Shown: positions 14,976 through 24,206, numbered from the stretch's first letter. The stretch is DNA of 64,000 nucleotides from Rodentibacter abscessus (GCF_047160095.1 NZ_AP038785.1:868001-932000); one strand, 5' to 3'. Translations and numbers: made by a program. Notes: a model not told the origin generated them from the letters alone.

Positions 14976-16370
14976 ATGAATTTTCGTCTTTTATCCTCAT
15001 ATCACGCCGATATAAAAAAATTGATTAAAATCGCCTTTCCTATTTTACTTGCACAAATCGCCCAGAATTCTATGGGACTTGTGGACACCATTATGGCCGG
15101 GCGTGTCAGTTCCACAGATATGGCAGCGATTTCGATCGGCGCATCAATTTGGCTCCCTTTAGTGTTATTCGGTCATGGTTTATTACTTGCCCTGCCTCCC
15201 ACTATTTCTTATTTAAACGGTTCAGGACAGCATCACCGTATTGCACATCAAATTCGTCAAGGAATTTGGATTGCCTTTTTAAGTAGCATTCCGCTCGGGT
15301 TGTTTATTTATTACAGCGATTTTGTGTTGCAATTTATGGAAATGGAACCTCGTATGGCACAAATCGCCCGCGATTATTTACATGCGATGCTTTGGGGATT
15401 ACCTGCTTATTTACTGCTCATCAATTTTCGCTGTTTAAATGATGGTATTGCCAAGACCAAGCCTGCAATGGTCATTACCTTTATCGGTTTAATGATAAAT
15501 ATTCCGCTGAACTATATTTTTATTTACGGCAAACTCGGTATTCCGGCATTTGGTGCGGTGGGGTGTGGTATTGCAACGGCAATCGTCAACTGGTCTATGT
15601 GTCTGATGATGATTGCTTATTCTTATTTTAATCGTCAAGAACGTCAATTAAAGGTATTCAGTAAACTTATTGAAAAACCTAATGGCGCAACGCTGAAAAA
15701 ACTCTTTCAACTCGGTTTACCCATTGCCATCGCAATTTGCTGTGAAGTCGCACTTTTCGCTGTAACAGCTTTGCTCCTTTCGCCACTTGGTGCAACCATT
15801 GTGGCAAGTCATCAAATTGCATTGAACACTAGTTCCTTTATTTTTATGTTTCCGATGTCTATCGGTATGGCTACCACTATTCTGGTCGGGCAAGCATTGG
15901 GCTCAGGTTCGCCACCAAAAGCGAAGAATATGGCATATGCAGCATTAATGCTTGGATTAAGCATTACAGTCATCACCGCATTTATTACAATTTTCTTTCG
16001 ATATGAAATCGCAGGCATCTTTGTGACAGATAAAACCGTGATTAGTATGGCTGCCGGTTTACTACTCCTTGCGGCGATTTACCAATTTTCCGACACAATT
16101 CAAGTTGTGGTAGGAGGTGTGTTACGTGGTTATAAAGATACCAAAACGATTCTTTATATTACACTCTTTGCTTACTGGGTTATCGGTGTTCCGCTGGGTT
16201 ATACCTTAGCACGAACCGATCTGCTAATGCCAAGCATCGGAGCAAAAGGCTTTTGGATTGCTTTTGTGGTTTCACTTACCTTTGCCGCAATATTATTATT
16301 TTACCGAATGAGAAAAAACCAAAATTTGAGTGATGAAGTCTTAATGGCACGATTAGAAAAGCTCAAATAA
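14976..16370 (+). CDS. MATE-family multidrug efflux protein (NorM/MdtK/HmrM-like)
   Basis: A 464-residue inner-membrane antiporter with the twelve-helix MATE fold. It exports cationic drugs and dyes in exchange for Na+ or H+. Both halves are recognisable: helix 1 PILLAQIAQNSMGLVDTIMAGRVS, and the second half beginning LFQLGLPIAIAICCEVALFAVTALLL. The length and N-terminus agree with Haemophilus HmrM. It is monocistronic with a hairpin after the stop. Substrates cannot be told from sequence. Confidence 0.93.
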   Translation: MNFRLLSSYHADIKKLIKIAFPILLAQIAQNSMGLVDTIMAGRVSSTDMAAISIGASIWLPLVLFGHGLLLALPPTISYLNGSGQHHRIAHQIRQGIWIAFLSSIPLGLFIYYSDFVLQFMEMEPRMAQIARDYLHAMLWGLPAYLLLINFRCLNDGIAKTKPAMVITFIGLMINIPLNYIFIYGKLGIPAFGAVGCGIATAIVNWSMCLMMIAYSYFNRQERQLKVFSKLIEKPNGATLKKLFQLGLPIAIAICCEVALFAVTALLLSPLGATIVASHQIALNTSSFIFMFPMSIGMATTILVGQALGSGSPPKAKNMAYAALMLGLSITVITAFITIFFRYEIAGIFVTDKTVISMAAGLLLLAAIYQFSDTIQVVVGGVLRGYKDTKTILYITLFAYWVIGVPLGYTLARTDLLMPSIGAKGFWIAFVVSLTFAAILLFYRMRKNQNLSDEVLMARLEKLK

Positions 16371-16393
16371 ACTATTAGCATTATTTTCTTACA

Positions 16394-16425
16394 AGAGCGC
16401 ATATTATCTCTATGCGCTTTTTCTT
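16394..16425 (+). terminator. Terminator of the MATE exporter gene
   Basis: AGCGCATA (16396-16403) / TATGCGCT (16411-16418), an 8-bp stem followed by TTTTTCTTTT. Confidence 0.75.
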
Positions 16426-16474
16426 TTAAATTGAAGGTAAAGTGCGGTCGTTTTTACTCCACTTTTAAGATTAA

Positions 16475-16519
16475 TGCGAATTATTCCTATTGAGTAACGC
16501 TTTCATTTTCGTGTATACT
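16475..16519 (+). promoter_or_regulatory. Promoter with candidate Fur box for the TonB receptor
   Basis: TTGAGT (16490-16495) and TATACT (16514-16519) are spaced by 18 bases. Directly upstream, TGCGAATTATTCCTA (16475-16489) matches the 7-1-7 Fur core TGATAAT-N-ATTATCA at 9 of 14 positions. Iron repression is therefore plausible but unproven. Confidence 0.45.
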
Positions 16520-16559
16520 TGCGCGTCTTTTTTACTATCGTAAATTTTGGAGAGCAATT

Positions 16560-18722
16560 ATGACGTTCAAACACAGCGTTATTTATACCGTACTTTTTAC
16601 CGGTATTTCTATTCCTGCATTAGCAGAAACCGGCACAGATTCTGAAGTGGTACTGGATCAGGTTAATGTTGTCGCTGAATTAGAAAAAGCGAAGGCTGTC
16701 GGCGAAAAACAAAAAGAAATCGTGAACTTAAGTTTACTTGGTCGTCAAACGGCGTTCACCTCTCCTATCTCTGTCGTAAACTACGATGAAAAAGCCTTTG
16801 AAAATAAATCGCCTCGCAATGTTGTTGATGCCCTTTCCAAAACCGATGCTTCAGTAATGAATTTCGGCGGTGAAACCAACACGCTTTCAGGTCTGTATGT
16901 AAGAAATTTACAACTTGATATGCGTCAAGTCAGCGTTAATGGGTTAGCAGGATTATATTCGACTTATAATTCACCGACTACCGCAGTTTCATCCGCCCAA
17001 TTAATCAAAGGCGCATCCACTGCAACAACAGGAATGGATCCTGAAGGTTCAGCCGGAGCTTCAATGAATATCGAAACAAAACGAGCAACCGATGAACCTA
17101 TTAATAAATTAGGTTTCGGCTGGTATAGCAACAATCGTTTAGAAGAAACCTTTGATTTTGGACGCCGTTTTGGTAAAAACAAAGAATGGGGTATTCGAAT
17201 CAACGGTAAATATCGTGACGGTGATACGGCACGTGAAAATTATGATGAACTTAATAAGGAATTCGCTATTGGCGCAGATTATCGTGGTGATAAATTACGT
17301 GTAGGCATAGATTATATGTACACCAAACGAGCTACCCATGGTGGGCGTGCACGTTTACAAGATATACAAAATCTCGGTTTCAGCGTACCGAAAGCACCTA
17401 ATGGTAAAATGAATTTAAACCCTCGTTGGATTGGTCAAACAACTGAAGATCAAACTCTTATGGGGACATTTGAATACGATCTTCCTTACAATATGATGCT
17501 ATCGGGCGGTATAGGTCATATGGAATCCAAGTATTCCGGTTCATTCGGTCAAATAACTAAACTTAAATCCAATGGAGATTTCAATATTACCGGGATTCGC
17601 GGTATTGATTTTCGCTCTCGCACAACAAGCGGCAACTTAACATTACAAGGTGAATTTGAAACAGGTGCTCTATTACATAACTGGAATTTAGCCTTTGATA
17701 AGGTTGTTCGCCAACGTGACCATGATCAAAGTTCAAAAGCAAACGGACAACTAACCGGTGGCTCGATTTATCACCCTAGCTTTGGTGCGTTATCACCAAG
17801 TAATTTTGACTTAACCCCGAATAAACAAGGGGTGGATAACAAACTTACGGCTCGCAGTTTAGCCTTTGCTGACACGGTTGGTATTTTTGATAATACCCTT
17901 CGTTTAACATTAGGTGGACGTTTCCAATGGATTAAACAATTAAATAAAACAACCGGAAAAGAAGTAAGTGCGGATCGCGTTAGTCCAATGGTAGCATTAG
18001 CTTACGTTCCCAACCCGAATTTAGTCTTCTATGGTAACTATTTAGAAGATCTTGAACCGGGTAATGTCGATCCCGATAGCGGTGAAATGAATAGCCCACG
18101 TGTAAGCCGCCAACTTGAATTAGGTGTTCGCAAAAACTGGGGCGAGCAATTCACAACCACATTAAGCGTTTATGAAATTCGCCGTCCCGGAATTATTCGC
18201 GGTAGAGAGAACACAGCCTTAGCGGCAAGAGCCGGTAAAGAACAGGGCAAAGAACGTAATCGCGGTATTGAATTTAACGCTTATGCAAATCTTCTTGACG
18301 GGACGCTACGTCCATCACTGGGTTTTACTTATAATCAAGCAAAAGTTTTTGACTTCCCGACTTATGCCGATACGATCGTAAACGGTGTTCAAGTCACCAG
18401 CCCTCGCTGGATTGCTAAAGCCGCAATTGAGTGGGATACGCCTTTTGTTCAAGGTTTAACATTAAATAGTGCAGTTCAATACTATGGAAAAAGCTATCAA
18501 GATACCGGGGCGAATTACCGTTTACCCTCCTATACAACGGTTGATTTTGGTGCGAAATATGGCGTGAAATTAGATGAGAAACAAACGATCACTTTCCGTG
18601 CAGGCATAGAAAATGCCTTTAATAAACACTACTGGCAAGTTCAACGAGGAATGTATGATCGCAGCTTTGCCGTGTTAGGTATGCCTCGTACTTATTGGGT
18701 AAAAGCGGAATATTCATTTTAA
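16560..18722 (+). CDS. TonB-dependent siderophore-type outer-membrane receptor
   Basis: A 720-residue outer-membrane receptor. The signal peptide ends near residue 22 (PALA-E). A TonB-box-like start (SEVVLDQVNVVAE) is followed by a plug domain (about 55-190: LYVRNLQLDMRQVSVNGLAGLYS, ending SAGASMNIETKRA) and a 22-strand barrel. It closes with the typical aromatic C-terminus WVKAEYSF. The plug is of the FhuA/FecA ferric-siderophore class (TIGR01783 style). An ABC protein gene follows after only a hairpin, and I recall the same pair in H. influenzae near HI1466-HI1467. The ligand is unknown. Confidence 0.85.
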   Translation: MTFKHSVIYTVLFTGISIPALAETGTDSEVVLDQVNVVAELEKAKAVGEKQKEIVNLSLLGRQTAFTSPISVVNYDEKAFENKSPRNVVDALSKTDASVMNFGGETNTLSGLYVRNLQLDMRQVSVNGLAGLYSTYNSPTTAVSSAQLIKGASTATTGMDPEGSAGASMNIETKRATDEPINKLGFGWYSNNRLEETFDFGRRFGKNKEWGIRINGKYRDGDTARENYDELNKEFAIGADYRGDKLRVGIDYMYTKRATHGGRARLQDIQNLGFSVPKAPNGKMNLNPRWIGQTTEDQTLMGTFEYDLPYNMMLSGGIGHMESKYSGSFGQITKLKSNGDFNITGIRGIDFRSRTTSGNLTLQGEFETGALLHNWNLAFDKVVRQRDHDQSSKANGQLTGGSIYHPSFGALSPSNFDLTPNKQGVDNKLTARSLAFADTVGIFDNTLRLTLGGRFQWIKQLNKTTGKEVSADRVSPMVALAYVPNPNLVFYGNYLEDLEPGNVDPDSGEMNSPRVSRQLELGVRKNWGEQFTTTLSVYEIRRPGIIRGRENTALAARAGKEQGKERNRGIEFNAYANLLDGTLRPSLGFTYNQAKVFDFPTYADTIVNGVQVTSPRWIAKAAIEWDTPFVQGLTLNSAVQYYGKSYQDTGANYRLPSYTTVDFGAKYGVKLDEKQTITFRAGIENAFNKHYWQVQRGMYDRSFAVLGMPRTYWVKAEYSF

Positions 18723-18735
18723 TCGCTTAGATTTA

Positions 18736-18764
18736 TTAGGGCGAAAATGCTTTCGCCCTTTTTC
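18736..18764 (+). terminator. Hairpin between the TonB receptor and ABC genes
   Basis: AGGGCGAAA-atgc-TTTCGCCCT followed by TTTTC, 15 bases after the receptor stop. It would end most transcripts, leaving the ABC gene on read-through or on its own weak promoter. Confidence 0.75.
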
Positions 18765-18778
18765 ATTTATGTAAATTT

Positions 18779-20539
18779 ATGAATTGGCAAACCGAACTCA
18801 ATAACAGTTTAAGCTGGATTTTGACCGCACTTTTCTGGGTGGTATTCGGCTTTATTCTTATCCTAACCGTATTAAAGCAAACCGCTTTCGGCAAAAAGTT
18901 TTGGCAAATTGCTTCCCCCTCCGTAACAAAGCAAAACCGCATCAAGATCGTCGGCATACTGCTGTTACTATTTCTTATGATTTTGCTTGAAGTGAGATTT
19001 AGCGTGCTTAACTCTTTCTTTTACAACGGACTGTACAGTTCGATGCAAGAATTGAACGCCGATAAATTTTGGTTTTTTGCTAAACTCAACGCATTTTTAG
19101 TGCTTGTACAGGTCATTCATTCCATTGCCGATTATTTTCTGCGCCAAGTATTTGAAATTCGCTGGTTAGAAAGTCTTAATGCAATATTGGTAAAACGCTG
19201 GTTAGAAAATAAAAAATACTATCGCCTAAAATACGAACGGGATTTGCCCGATAATATCGATCAGCGCATTGAACAAGATGCCCGTGAATTTATTACCAGC
19301 ACAATACAGATCATTCGCGGAATGATCAATTCCGTTCTAACCACCATTGAATTTACCATTATTCTTTGGTCGCTTTCGGGAATGTTGAGTTTGTTCGGCA
19401 TAAATATAGAAAAAGGTGTTGTATTCTTTATTTATGCATTTATTATTTCCGCCACACTAATGTCCGTTTGGATCGGACATCCCTTGATTAAATTGAATTT
19501 TAATAAAGAAAAACTCAACGGCGACTACCGTTATTCTTTAATTCGGGTGCGTGATAATGCGGAAAGTATCGCTTTTTATCATGGCGAGCCGAAGGAACAG
19601 AAGTTACTGAAAAATAAATTTTCTCAAATTATTCATAACCGCTGGGCAATCGTTTTGAAAATGCTCGGATTAGACGGCTTTAATAACGGAGTAACCCGGG
19701 TTGCCAAACTACTACCTTTAATGCTACAAGCACCGCGATTTTTCACAGGGCAAATAAAGCTGGGTGATATGCACCAAACCGTGCAGGCGTTCAACCGACT
19801 AATGACCGCCCTTTCTTTCTTCCGTTTATTTTATGAAGAATTTACTCTCTACCAAGCACGATTAAATCGTCTTTACGGATTTATAACAAAATTAAACGAA
19901 TTGGATAATTCAGAAATCAGCCAACCTTACAAATGTTCCAATCGTGTTGCATTGAAAGATTTTGGTGTGAAAGATGAACAAGGACGCATTTTGTTAAATA
20001 ACATCAATATCGTACTTGAACGAGGGGATGCCCTACTTATTCAAGGTGCATCCGGCACGGGAAAAACCACATTACTAAAAGCCATTGCCGGCATTTATCC
20101 CTTTGAAACCATCGGCATTGCCGAACACCCTTGTATGGGTTGTTTATTCTTGCCTCAACGCCCTTATATGCCACAAGGCACATTACGTGAAGCCATTTGT
20201 TATCCGGATATCAATCCTCACCATCCGGAACTCGAACAAATCATTCGTGATTGTTGCTTGGAAAAATATCTCCACGCACTTGATAGCGAAAATGACTGGC
20301 AAGCGATTTTATCGCCGGGCGAACTGCAACGGGTTGCCTTTATCCGCATTTTGCTAACCGGACCGGATGTTGTTTTCCTTGATGAAACCACTTCCGCACT
20401 GGACGAGGCAAGCGAACATTTTCTATATCAAATCATCAAAGAACGGTTACCAAGTATGATCATCCTCAGTATTGGACATCGCAATACTCTCCATCAATTT
20501 CACAATAAACAACTGAAATTAGAAGTTTGTATTGTTTAA
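18779..20539 (+). CDS. SbmA/BacA/YddA-type ABC transporter, fused membrane and ATPase domains
   Basis: A 586-residue half-transporter. The membrane domain has about six helices (residues 15-330) and the EFEIRWLESLNAILVKRWLENK-type segment of ABC_membrane_2 proteins. The ATPase domain starts near residue 400: Walker A GASGTGKTT, signature LSPGELQRVAF, Walker B VVFLDETTSALDE and a late switch histidine GHR. Relatives are E. coli YddA, mycobacterial siderophore importers/vitamin B12 transporter Rv1819c, and peroxisomal ABCD proteins. Following a siderophore receptor, it could import the ligand or export a product; direction cannot be read from sequence. An uptake signal codes for LTALF in the first helix. 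Confidence 0.85.
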   Translation: MNWQTELNNSLSWILTALFWVVFGFILILTVLKQTAFGKKFWQIASPSVTKQNRIKIVGILLLLFLMILLEVRFSVLNSFFYNGLYSSMQELNADKFWFFAKLNAFLVLVQVIHSIADYFLRQVFEIRWLESLNAILVKRWLENKKYYRLKYERDLPDNIDQRIEQDAREFITSTIQIIRGMINSVLTTIEFTIILWSLSGMLSLFGINIEKGVVFFIYAFIISATLMSVWIGHPLIKLNFNKEKLNGDYRYSLIRVRDNAESIAFYHGEPKEQKLLKNKFSQIIHNRWAIVLKMLGLDGFNNGVTRVAKLLPLMLQAPRFFTGQIKLGDMHQTVQAFNRLMTALSFFRLFYEEFTLYQARLNRLYGFITKLNELDNSEISQPYKCSNRVALKDFGVKDEQGRILLNNINIVLERGDALLIQGASGTGKTTLLKAIAGIYPFETIGIAEHPCMGCLFLPQRPYMPQGTLREAICYPDINPHHPELEQIIRDCCLEKYLHALDSENDWQAILSPGELQRVAFIRILLTGPDVVFLDETTSALDEASEHFLYQIIKERLPSMIILSIGHRNTLHQFHNKQLKLEVCIV

Positions 20540-20668
20540 AAGTGCGGTCAGTTTTAAGATTGTTTTTGAGGTGTCAGTACCGATTAATAAGGTTTAATAA
20601 TGAAATGGTACGTAGCTGTGGATAACATTGTGTTGTTTGTTGCGAGTTTATCAGAGTTTTAATATACA

Positions 20669-20757
20669 AGGGTGCGGTTAGGCGAAGCCGTAACGCACCG
20701 TAATGAAATTTATTGAATGACGGAAAGGTGCGTTACGCCTACGGCTAACACACCCTA
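20669..20757. repeat. Large imperfect inverted repeat, GGTGCGTTA type
   Basis: Left arm AGGGTGCGGTTAGGCGAAG continuing to CGTAACGCACC, right arm starting GGTGCGTTACGCCTACGG and ending CACACCCT. This is about 30 bp of imperfect pairing around a 27-base spacer. A close relative of the same hairpin is at 22671-22729. It fills most of the gap between the convergent ABC and MFS genes and could act as a terminator. Confidence 0.7.
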
Positions 20758-20780
20758 CTCCTAAACACAACAGATTTACC

Positions 20781-21959
20781 TTATTCCACCAATTCCGTGA
20801 TATTTTTCCGAATCATCAAATAAAGTCCCACTCCCAGTAAACCGCAGACGAAAATAACAACCGCTGTCGAGTAAAAAATATCACCGATTCCCACTAAAGG
20901 TGAAACCACACCGCCTAAAAAGAAAGGGGCAAAACCTAATAAGGCAGAAGCGCTGCCGGCATATTGGCGTTCACTTTCCATCGCAAGAGAAGAAATTGCC
21001 GGGAAGGTTAATCCCATTAAGAGCAGCATCAAAAAGAATCCTACTTCCACAAAAAGCCAATAAGGTTGGCTCAATAATACGGCGATGGTATAAATCGCTG
21101 CAGCAAAAAAACCGAATACACCGATAGAAAGTGCGGTTTGATTTGAGAGTTTTCCTCCCACATTCGCCCCCAATACCAATGCAGCACCATTCGCACCAAA
21201 ACAGAGGCTGAAGGCAAAAGCACTCAATCCATAAAAACTTTGTAAAACAAAGGGAGAGGCGGCAATATAAGCGAACATTGCACCAAGTAAAAAGCTTTCA
21301 ATACCGACATAGCTCATAAATAAGCGATTTTTGATAATAATGCCAAAGGTAGAGAAAGTGGAAAGGATGGAACCCGTTAAGCGATTTTCTTCTTTTAAAC
21401 TTTCTTTCAAACGGAAACAAAAAACAAGTACAACCACACCGATTAATGCAAGGAAAATAAATACGCCTTTCCAACTAATATATTCAAGTAAAAGACTTCC
21501 CAAAATCGGCGAAACAATCGGCGCCATACCGTTAATTGTCATTAATAAGCCGAAAAAACGTGTCATTTCTCGTCCGCGATAAAGATCCGTTGCTACCGCA
21601 CGGGAAATCACTACACTCCCCGCTGAAGACAATCCCTGAATAATACGGAGGGCAATCATTGTTTCAATATTAGGTGAAAATATAATCAAAACCGTGCTGA
21701 TAATATAAACAATCAAAGAAATAATAAGCGGTTTTTTACGCCCGAATTTATCGCTAATCGGGCCTAACACCAGCTGCCCTACCGCCAAACCAATCATTGC
21801 GGTGGTAAGGGTTAATTGTGTCATTGCTGCCGTTGTTTCAAAAAAAGTTGCTAATTGCGGTAAAGAAGGCAAGTAGAGATCTACCACGAAAGGACCAAAT
21901 GCCGAAAGTACGCCGAGTAAAACAACTAAAAAAGCTTTTAAATTTGTTTTTGTCATCAT
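20781..21959 (-). CDS. Bcr/CflA-family drug exporter (MFS)
   Basis: A 392-residue major-facilitator exporter with 12 helices, of the Bcr/CflA subfamily (bicyclomycin, sulfonamide, chloramphenicol resistance). Typical segments are FVVDLYLPSLPQLATFFETT in helix 1, GQLVLGPISDKFGRKKPL (motif A, loop 2-3) and RIIQGLSSAGSVVISRAVATDLY (motif C region). The frame reaches 22019, but ATG 21959 (or the adjacent ATG) with TTTGGAA upstream is the natural start. Isolated gene; substrate unknown. Confidence 0.88.
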   Translation of the reverse strand: MMTKTNLKAFLVVLLGVLSAFGPFVVDLYLPSLPQLATFFETTAAMTQLTLTTAMIGLAVGQLVLGPISDKFGRKKPLIISLIVYIISTVLIIFSPNIETMIALRIIQGLSSAGSVVISRAVATDLYRGREMTRFFGLLMTINGMAPIVSPILGSLLLEYISWKGVFIFLALIGVVVLVFCFRLKESLKEENRLTGSILSTFSTFGIIIKNRLFMSYVGIESFLLGAMFAYIAASPFVLQSFYGLSAFAFSLCFGANGAALVLGANVGGKLSNQTALSIGVFGFFAAAIYTIAVLLSQPYWLFVEVGFFLMLLLMGLTFPAISSLAMESERQYAGSASALLGFAPFFLGGVVSPLVGIGDIFYSTAVVIFVCGLLGVGLYLMIRKNITELVE

Positions 21960-22091
21960 ATTTATTCCAAAGAAAACAAGCCGACTAATTATACGGATCA
22001 ATTCAATCCCTTCAATCAATTTCAGCCTATTATTATTTCATAATAAGAAAAAGTCCGTTTCCAATTTGCGCCTAGTATTGAGATATTATTT

Positions 22092-22100
22092 TGTTATAAT
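22092..22100 (+). promoter_or_regulatory. Extended -10 promoter of the SnoaL-like gene
   Basis: TGTTATAAT is a consensus -10 with a TGn extension. No matching -35 lies at 16-18 bases. It is 34 bases before the ATG, with AAAGGA between. Confidence 0.5.
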
Positions 22101-22133
22101 CCCTGCGTTTTTACCTCATATAAAGGAAATTTT

Positions 22134-22574
22134 ATGAAAAAAGTCATTTTAGCGACCGCACTTTTCGCTCTTTCAAAAAGTATTTTTGCAACAACTCCCG
22201 AACAAAATAAGGCTGTGGCACTTGATTTTTACGAGATGGTATTCAATCAACATAAATTGCAAGAAGCGAGTGATAAGTACATTGGTAAAGAATATCTTCA
22301 ACATAATCCAACCGTAGCTGACGGCAAACAAGCCTTTATTGATGCTTTTGCACCTTTCTTAAAAGCGCATCCGAAATCAAAAGCAACGGTAAAACGTGTG
22401 TTGGCTGAGGGCGATTTGGTAGCTTTGCACGTACACAGTCAATTAGATGATAAAGATCGTGGTGAGGCTGTCGTCGATATTTTCCGTTTTGATAAAGATG
22501 GGAAAATCGTAGAACACTGGGATGTCATTCAAAGCGTACCGGAAAAAACAGAAAGCGGACGTAGTATGTTCTAA
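22134..22574 (+). CDS. Secreted SnoaL/NTF2-like protein
   Basis: 146 residues: a signal peptide of about 20 residues (MKKVILATALFALSKSIFA-T), then one SnoaL-like alpha+beta barrel. Visible family marks are ALDFYEMVFNQHKLQEA, YLQHNPTVADGKQAFIDAF and the C-terminal IFRFDKDGKIVEHWDVIQ. Members of this group are annotated as putative aldol-condensation-type enzymes, with no proven role in bacteria of this kind; here it is exported to the periplasm. An uptake signal is embedded in the signal peptide codons. It stands alone with its own promoter and terminator. Confidence 0.75.
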   Translation: MKKVILATALFALSKSIFATTPEQNKAVALDFYEMVFNQHKLQEASDKYIGKEYLQHNPTVADGKQAFIDAFAPFLKAHPKSKATVKRVLAEGDLVALHVHSQLDDKDRGEAVVDIFRFDKDGKIVEHWDVIQSVPEKTESGRSMF

Positions 22575-22606
22575 CAAAAATGCGTGGCAATTCCCACGCA
22601 TTTTTG
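22574..22606 (+). terminator. Terminator of the SnoaL-like gene
   Basis: Perfect 12-bp stem AAAAATGCGTGG (22576-22587) / CCACGCATTTTT (22594-22605), directly after the stop codon. Confidence 0.85.
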
Positions 22607-22617
22607 TATTATTATGT

Positions 22618-22742
22618 AGCAGTTGCACAAAGAGAATTTTATATCCAATATTTAATTTGGGTAGGGTCCGTTAGCTTTGCGTAACGCACCATTTCACCTA
22701 TCGGTGCGTTACGGCTTCGCCTAACAGCACCGTACAACTGAT
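22618..22742. repeat. MITE-like element with inverted ends and GGTGCGTTA hairpin
   Basis: Left end AGCAGTTGCACAAAG (22618-22632). The right end read in reverse is ATCAGTTGTACG (22742-22731), a degenerate match. Inside is a hairpin with arms CGTAACGCACC (about 22680-22690) and GGTGCGTTACGGCTTCGCC (about 22703-22721). The first 28 bases match the left part of the element at 37525. It lies between the SnoaL-like gene and rarA. Confidence 0.5.
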
Positions 22743-22804
22743 GCATATTTATTATACAGACAGATTTTGTCTCATTATCCCTTGCTTGCAAGATAAATTT
22801 ACGG

Positions 22805-24145
22805 CTATTCATAGCGTTTTTTAACCGCACTTTTGTCTTGTTCCCGCAAACGCTCCAACTTTTCTTTAATCTGAATCTCCATTCCCCGATTGGTTGGAAA
22901 ATAATATTGCGTATTTTTTAATTCTTCCGGGAAATAATTTTCACCGGCTGCATAGGCATTCGGCTCATCATGCGCATAGCGATATTCCGAACCATAGCCC
23001 AATTCTTTCATCAGACTGGTCGGTGCATTACGTAAATGTAAGGGAACATCATAATCCGGTAAAGATTTTGCCTGCTGTTTTGCGGTATTGAAAGCGGTAT
23101 AAACGGCATTGCTTTTTGGTGCAACCGCAAGATAAATTATCGCTTGCGCAATGGCTCGCTCTCCCTCGTATGCCCCTACTCGGGTAAAACAATCCCAAGC
23201 AGCAAGTGCCACCTGCATTGCTCGTGGATCGGCGTTTCCCACATCTTCAGAAGCAATAGCTAAAAGTCGTCTTGCTACATAAAGCGGATCACCGCCTGCC
23301 GTTAAAATACGTGCATACCAATATAATGCGGCATCCGGTGCAGACCCACGTACGGATTTATGTAATGCAGAAATGAGATCATAGAAACGATCACCTTGTT
23401 TATCAAAACGGGCTTGGCGTTCTCCTAACACTTCTTTTAATAAAGTGCGGTCAATTTTTTTTCCGTTTTCCGTCTCATCAGCCATATCTGTCATCAATTC
23501 AAGGCAATTCAAAGCAAGCCGTGCATCACCATTCACATATTCTGCCAATACCCTTAATAAATCCTCTTCTAAAATCAACCGCTCTTTGCCTAAACCCCGT
23601 TCAGAATCTTGAATAGCCTGCTGTAAAATCCGTTCAATTTCTTCAATCGTAAGGGATTTCAACACATAAACACGGGCACGTGAAAGTAGCGCATTATTGA
23701 GTTCAAAGGAAGGATTTTCTGTGGTTGCGCCAATAAAAATAATTGTGCCGTCCTCAATGTGAGGTAAAAAAGCATCTTGCTGACTTTTGTTGAAACGATG
23801 TACTTCATCAATAAATAAAATCGTTTTACGACCCGCAAGACGATTTTGTTTTGCCCGTTCTATCGCTTCACGGATTTCTTTAATTCCCCCCGTTACTGCA
23901 GAAATACGTTCAACATCGGCATTGATACGATTTGCGATAATTTCGGCTAAGGTCGTTTTTCCCGTTCCCGGCGGACCCCAGAAAATCATAGAATGAATAT
24001 GACCGATTTGAATAGCCTTACGTAACGGTTTTCCTTCACCGACAAGATGAGATTGTCCGAAATATTGATCAAGATTTGTCGGACGCATTCTTGCGGCAAG
24101 CGGTTGAAAATCATTCTCTGAAAAATCAAAATCAAGGTTAGCCAT
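22805..24145 (-). CDS. rarA: Replication-associated recombination protein RarA (MgsA)
   Basis: A 446-residue AAA+ ATPase of the clamp-loader class, acting at stalled replication forks. An N-terminal segment, ARMRPTNLDQYFGQSHLVG, is followed by Walker A GPPGTGKTTLAE (about residue 57) and Walker B FIDEVHRFNKSQQDAFLPH. The sensor GATTENPSFELNNALLSRARVY comes next, then the tetramerisation/helical C-terminal domain with ARRLLAIASEDVGNADP. It is the last gene of the lrp-ftsK-lolA-rarA order seen across gammaproteobacteria. AGGAAATGA precedes the ATG. A hairpin separates it from lolA. Confidence 0.95.
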   Translation of the reverse strand: MANLDFDFSENDFQPLAARMRPTNLDQYFGQSHLVGEGKPLRKAIQIGHIHSMIFWGPPGTGKTTLAEIIANRINADVERISAVTGGIKEIREAIERAKQNRLAGRKTILFIDEVHRFNKSQQDAFLPHIEDGTIIFIGATTENPSFELNNALLSRARVYVLKSLTIEEIERILQQAIQDSERGLGKERLILEEDLLRVLAEYVNGDARLALNCLELMTDMADETENGKKIDRTLLKEVLGERQARFDKQGDRFYDLISALHKSVRGSAPDAALYWYARILTAGGDPLYVARRLLAIASEDVGNADPRAMQVALAAWDCFTRVGAYEGERAIAQAIIYLAVAPKSNAVYTAFNTAKQQAKSLPDYDVPLHLRNAPTSLMKELGYGSEYRYAHDEPNAYAAGENYFPEELKNTQYYFPTNRGMEIQIKEKLERLREQDKSAVKKRYE

Positions 24146-24176
24146 TCTTCATTTCCTATAAAATTCAAGGGAAAAA

Positions 24177-24203
24177 ATTGAGGGCGTAATCGCTACGCCC
24201 TTA
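24177..24203 (-). terminator. Hairpin between lolA and rarA
   Basis: On the minus strand AGGGCGTA (24201-24194) pairs with TACGCCCT (24188-24181), then CAATTTTTTC. It looks like an intrinsic terminator that would attenuate rarA relative to lolA. Confidence 0.65.
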
Positions 24204-24206
24204 TCA

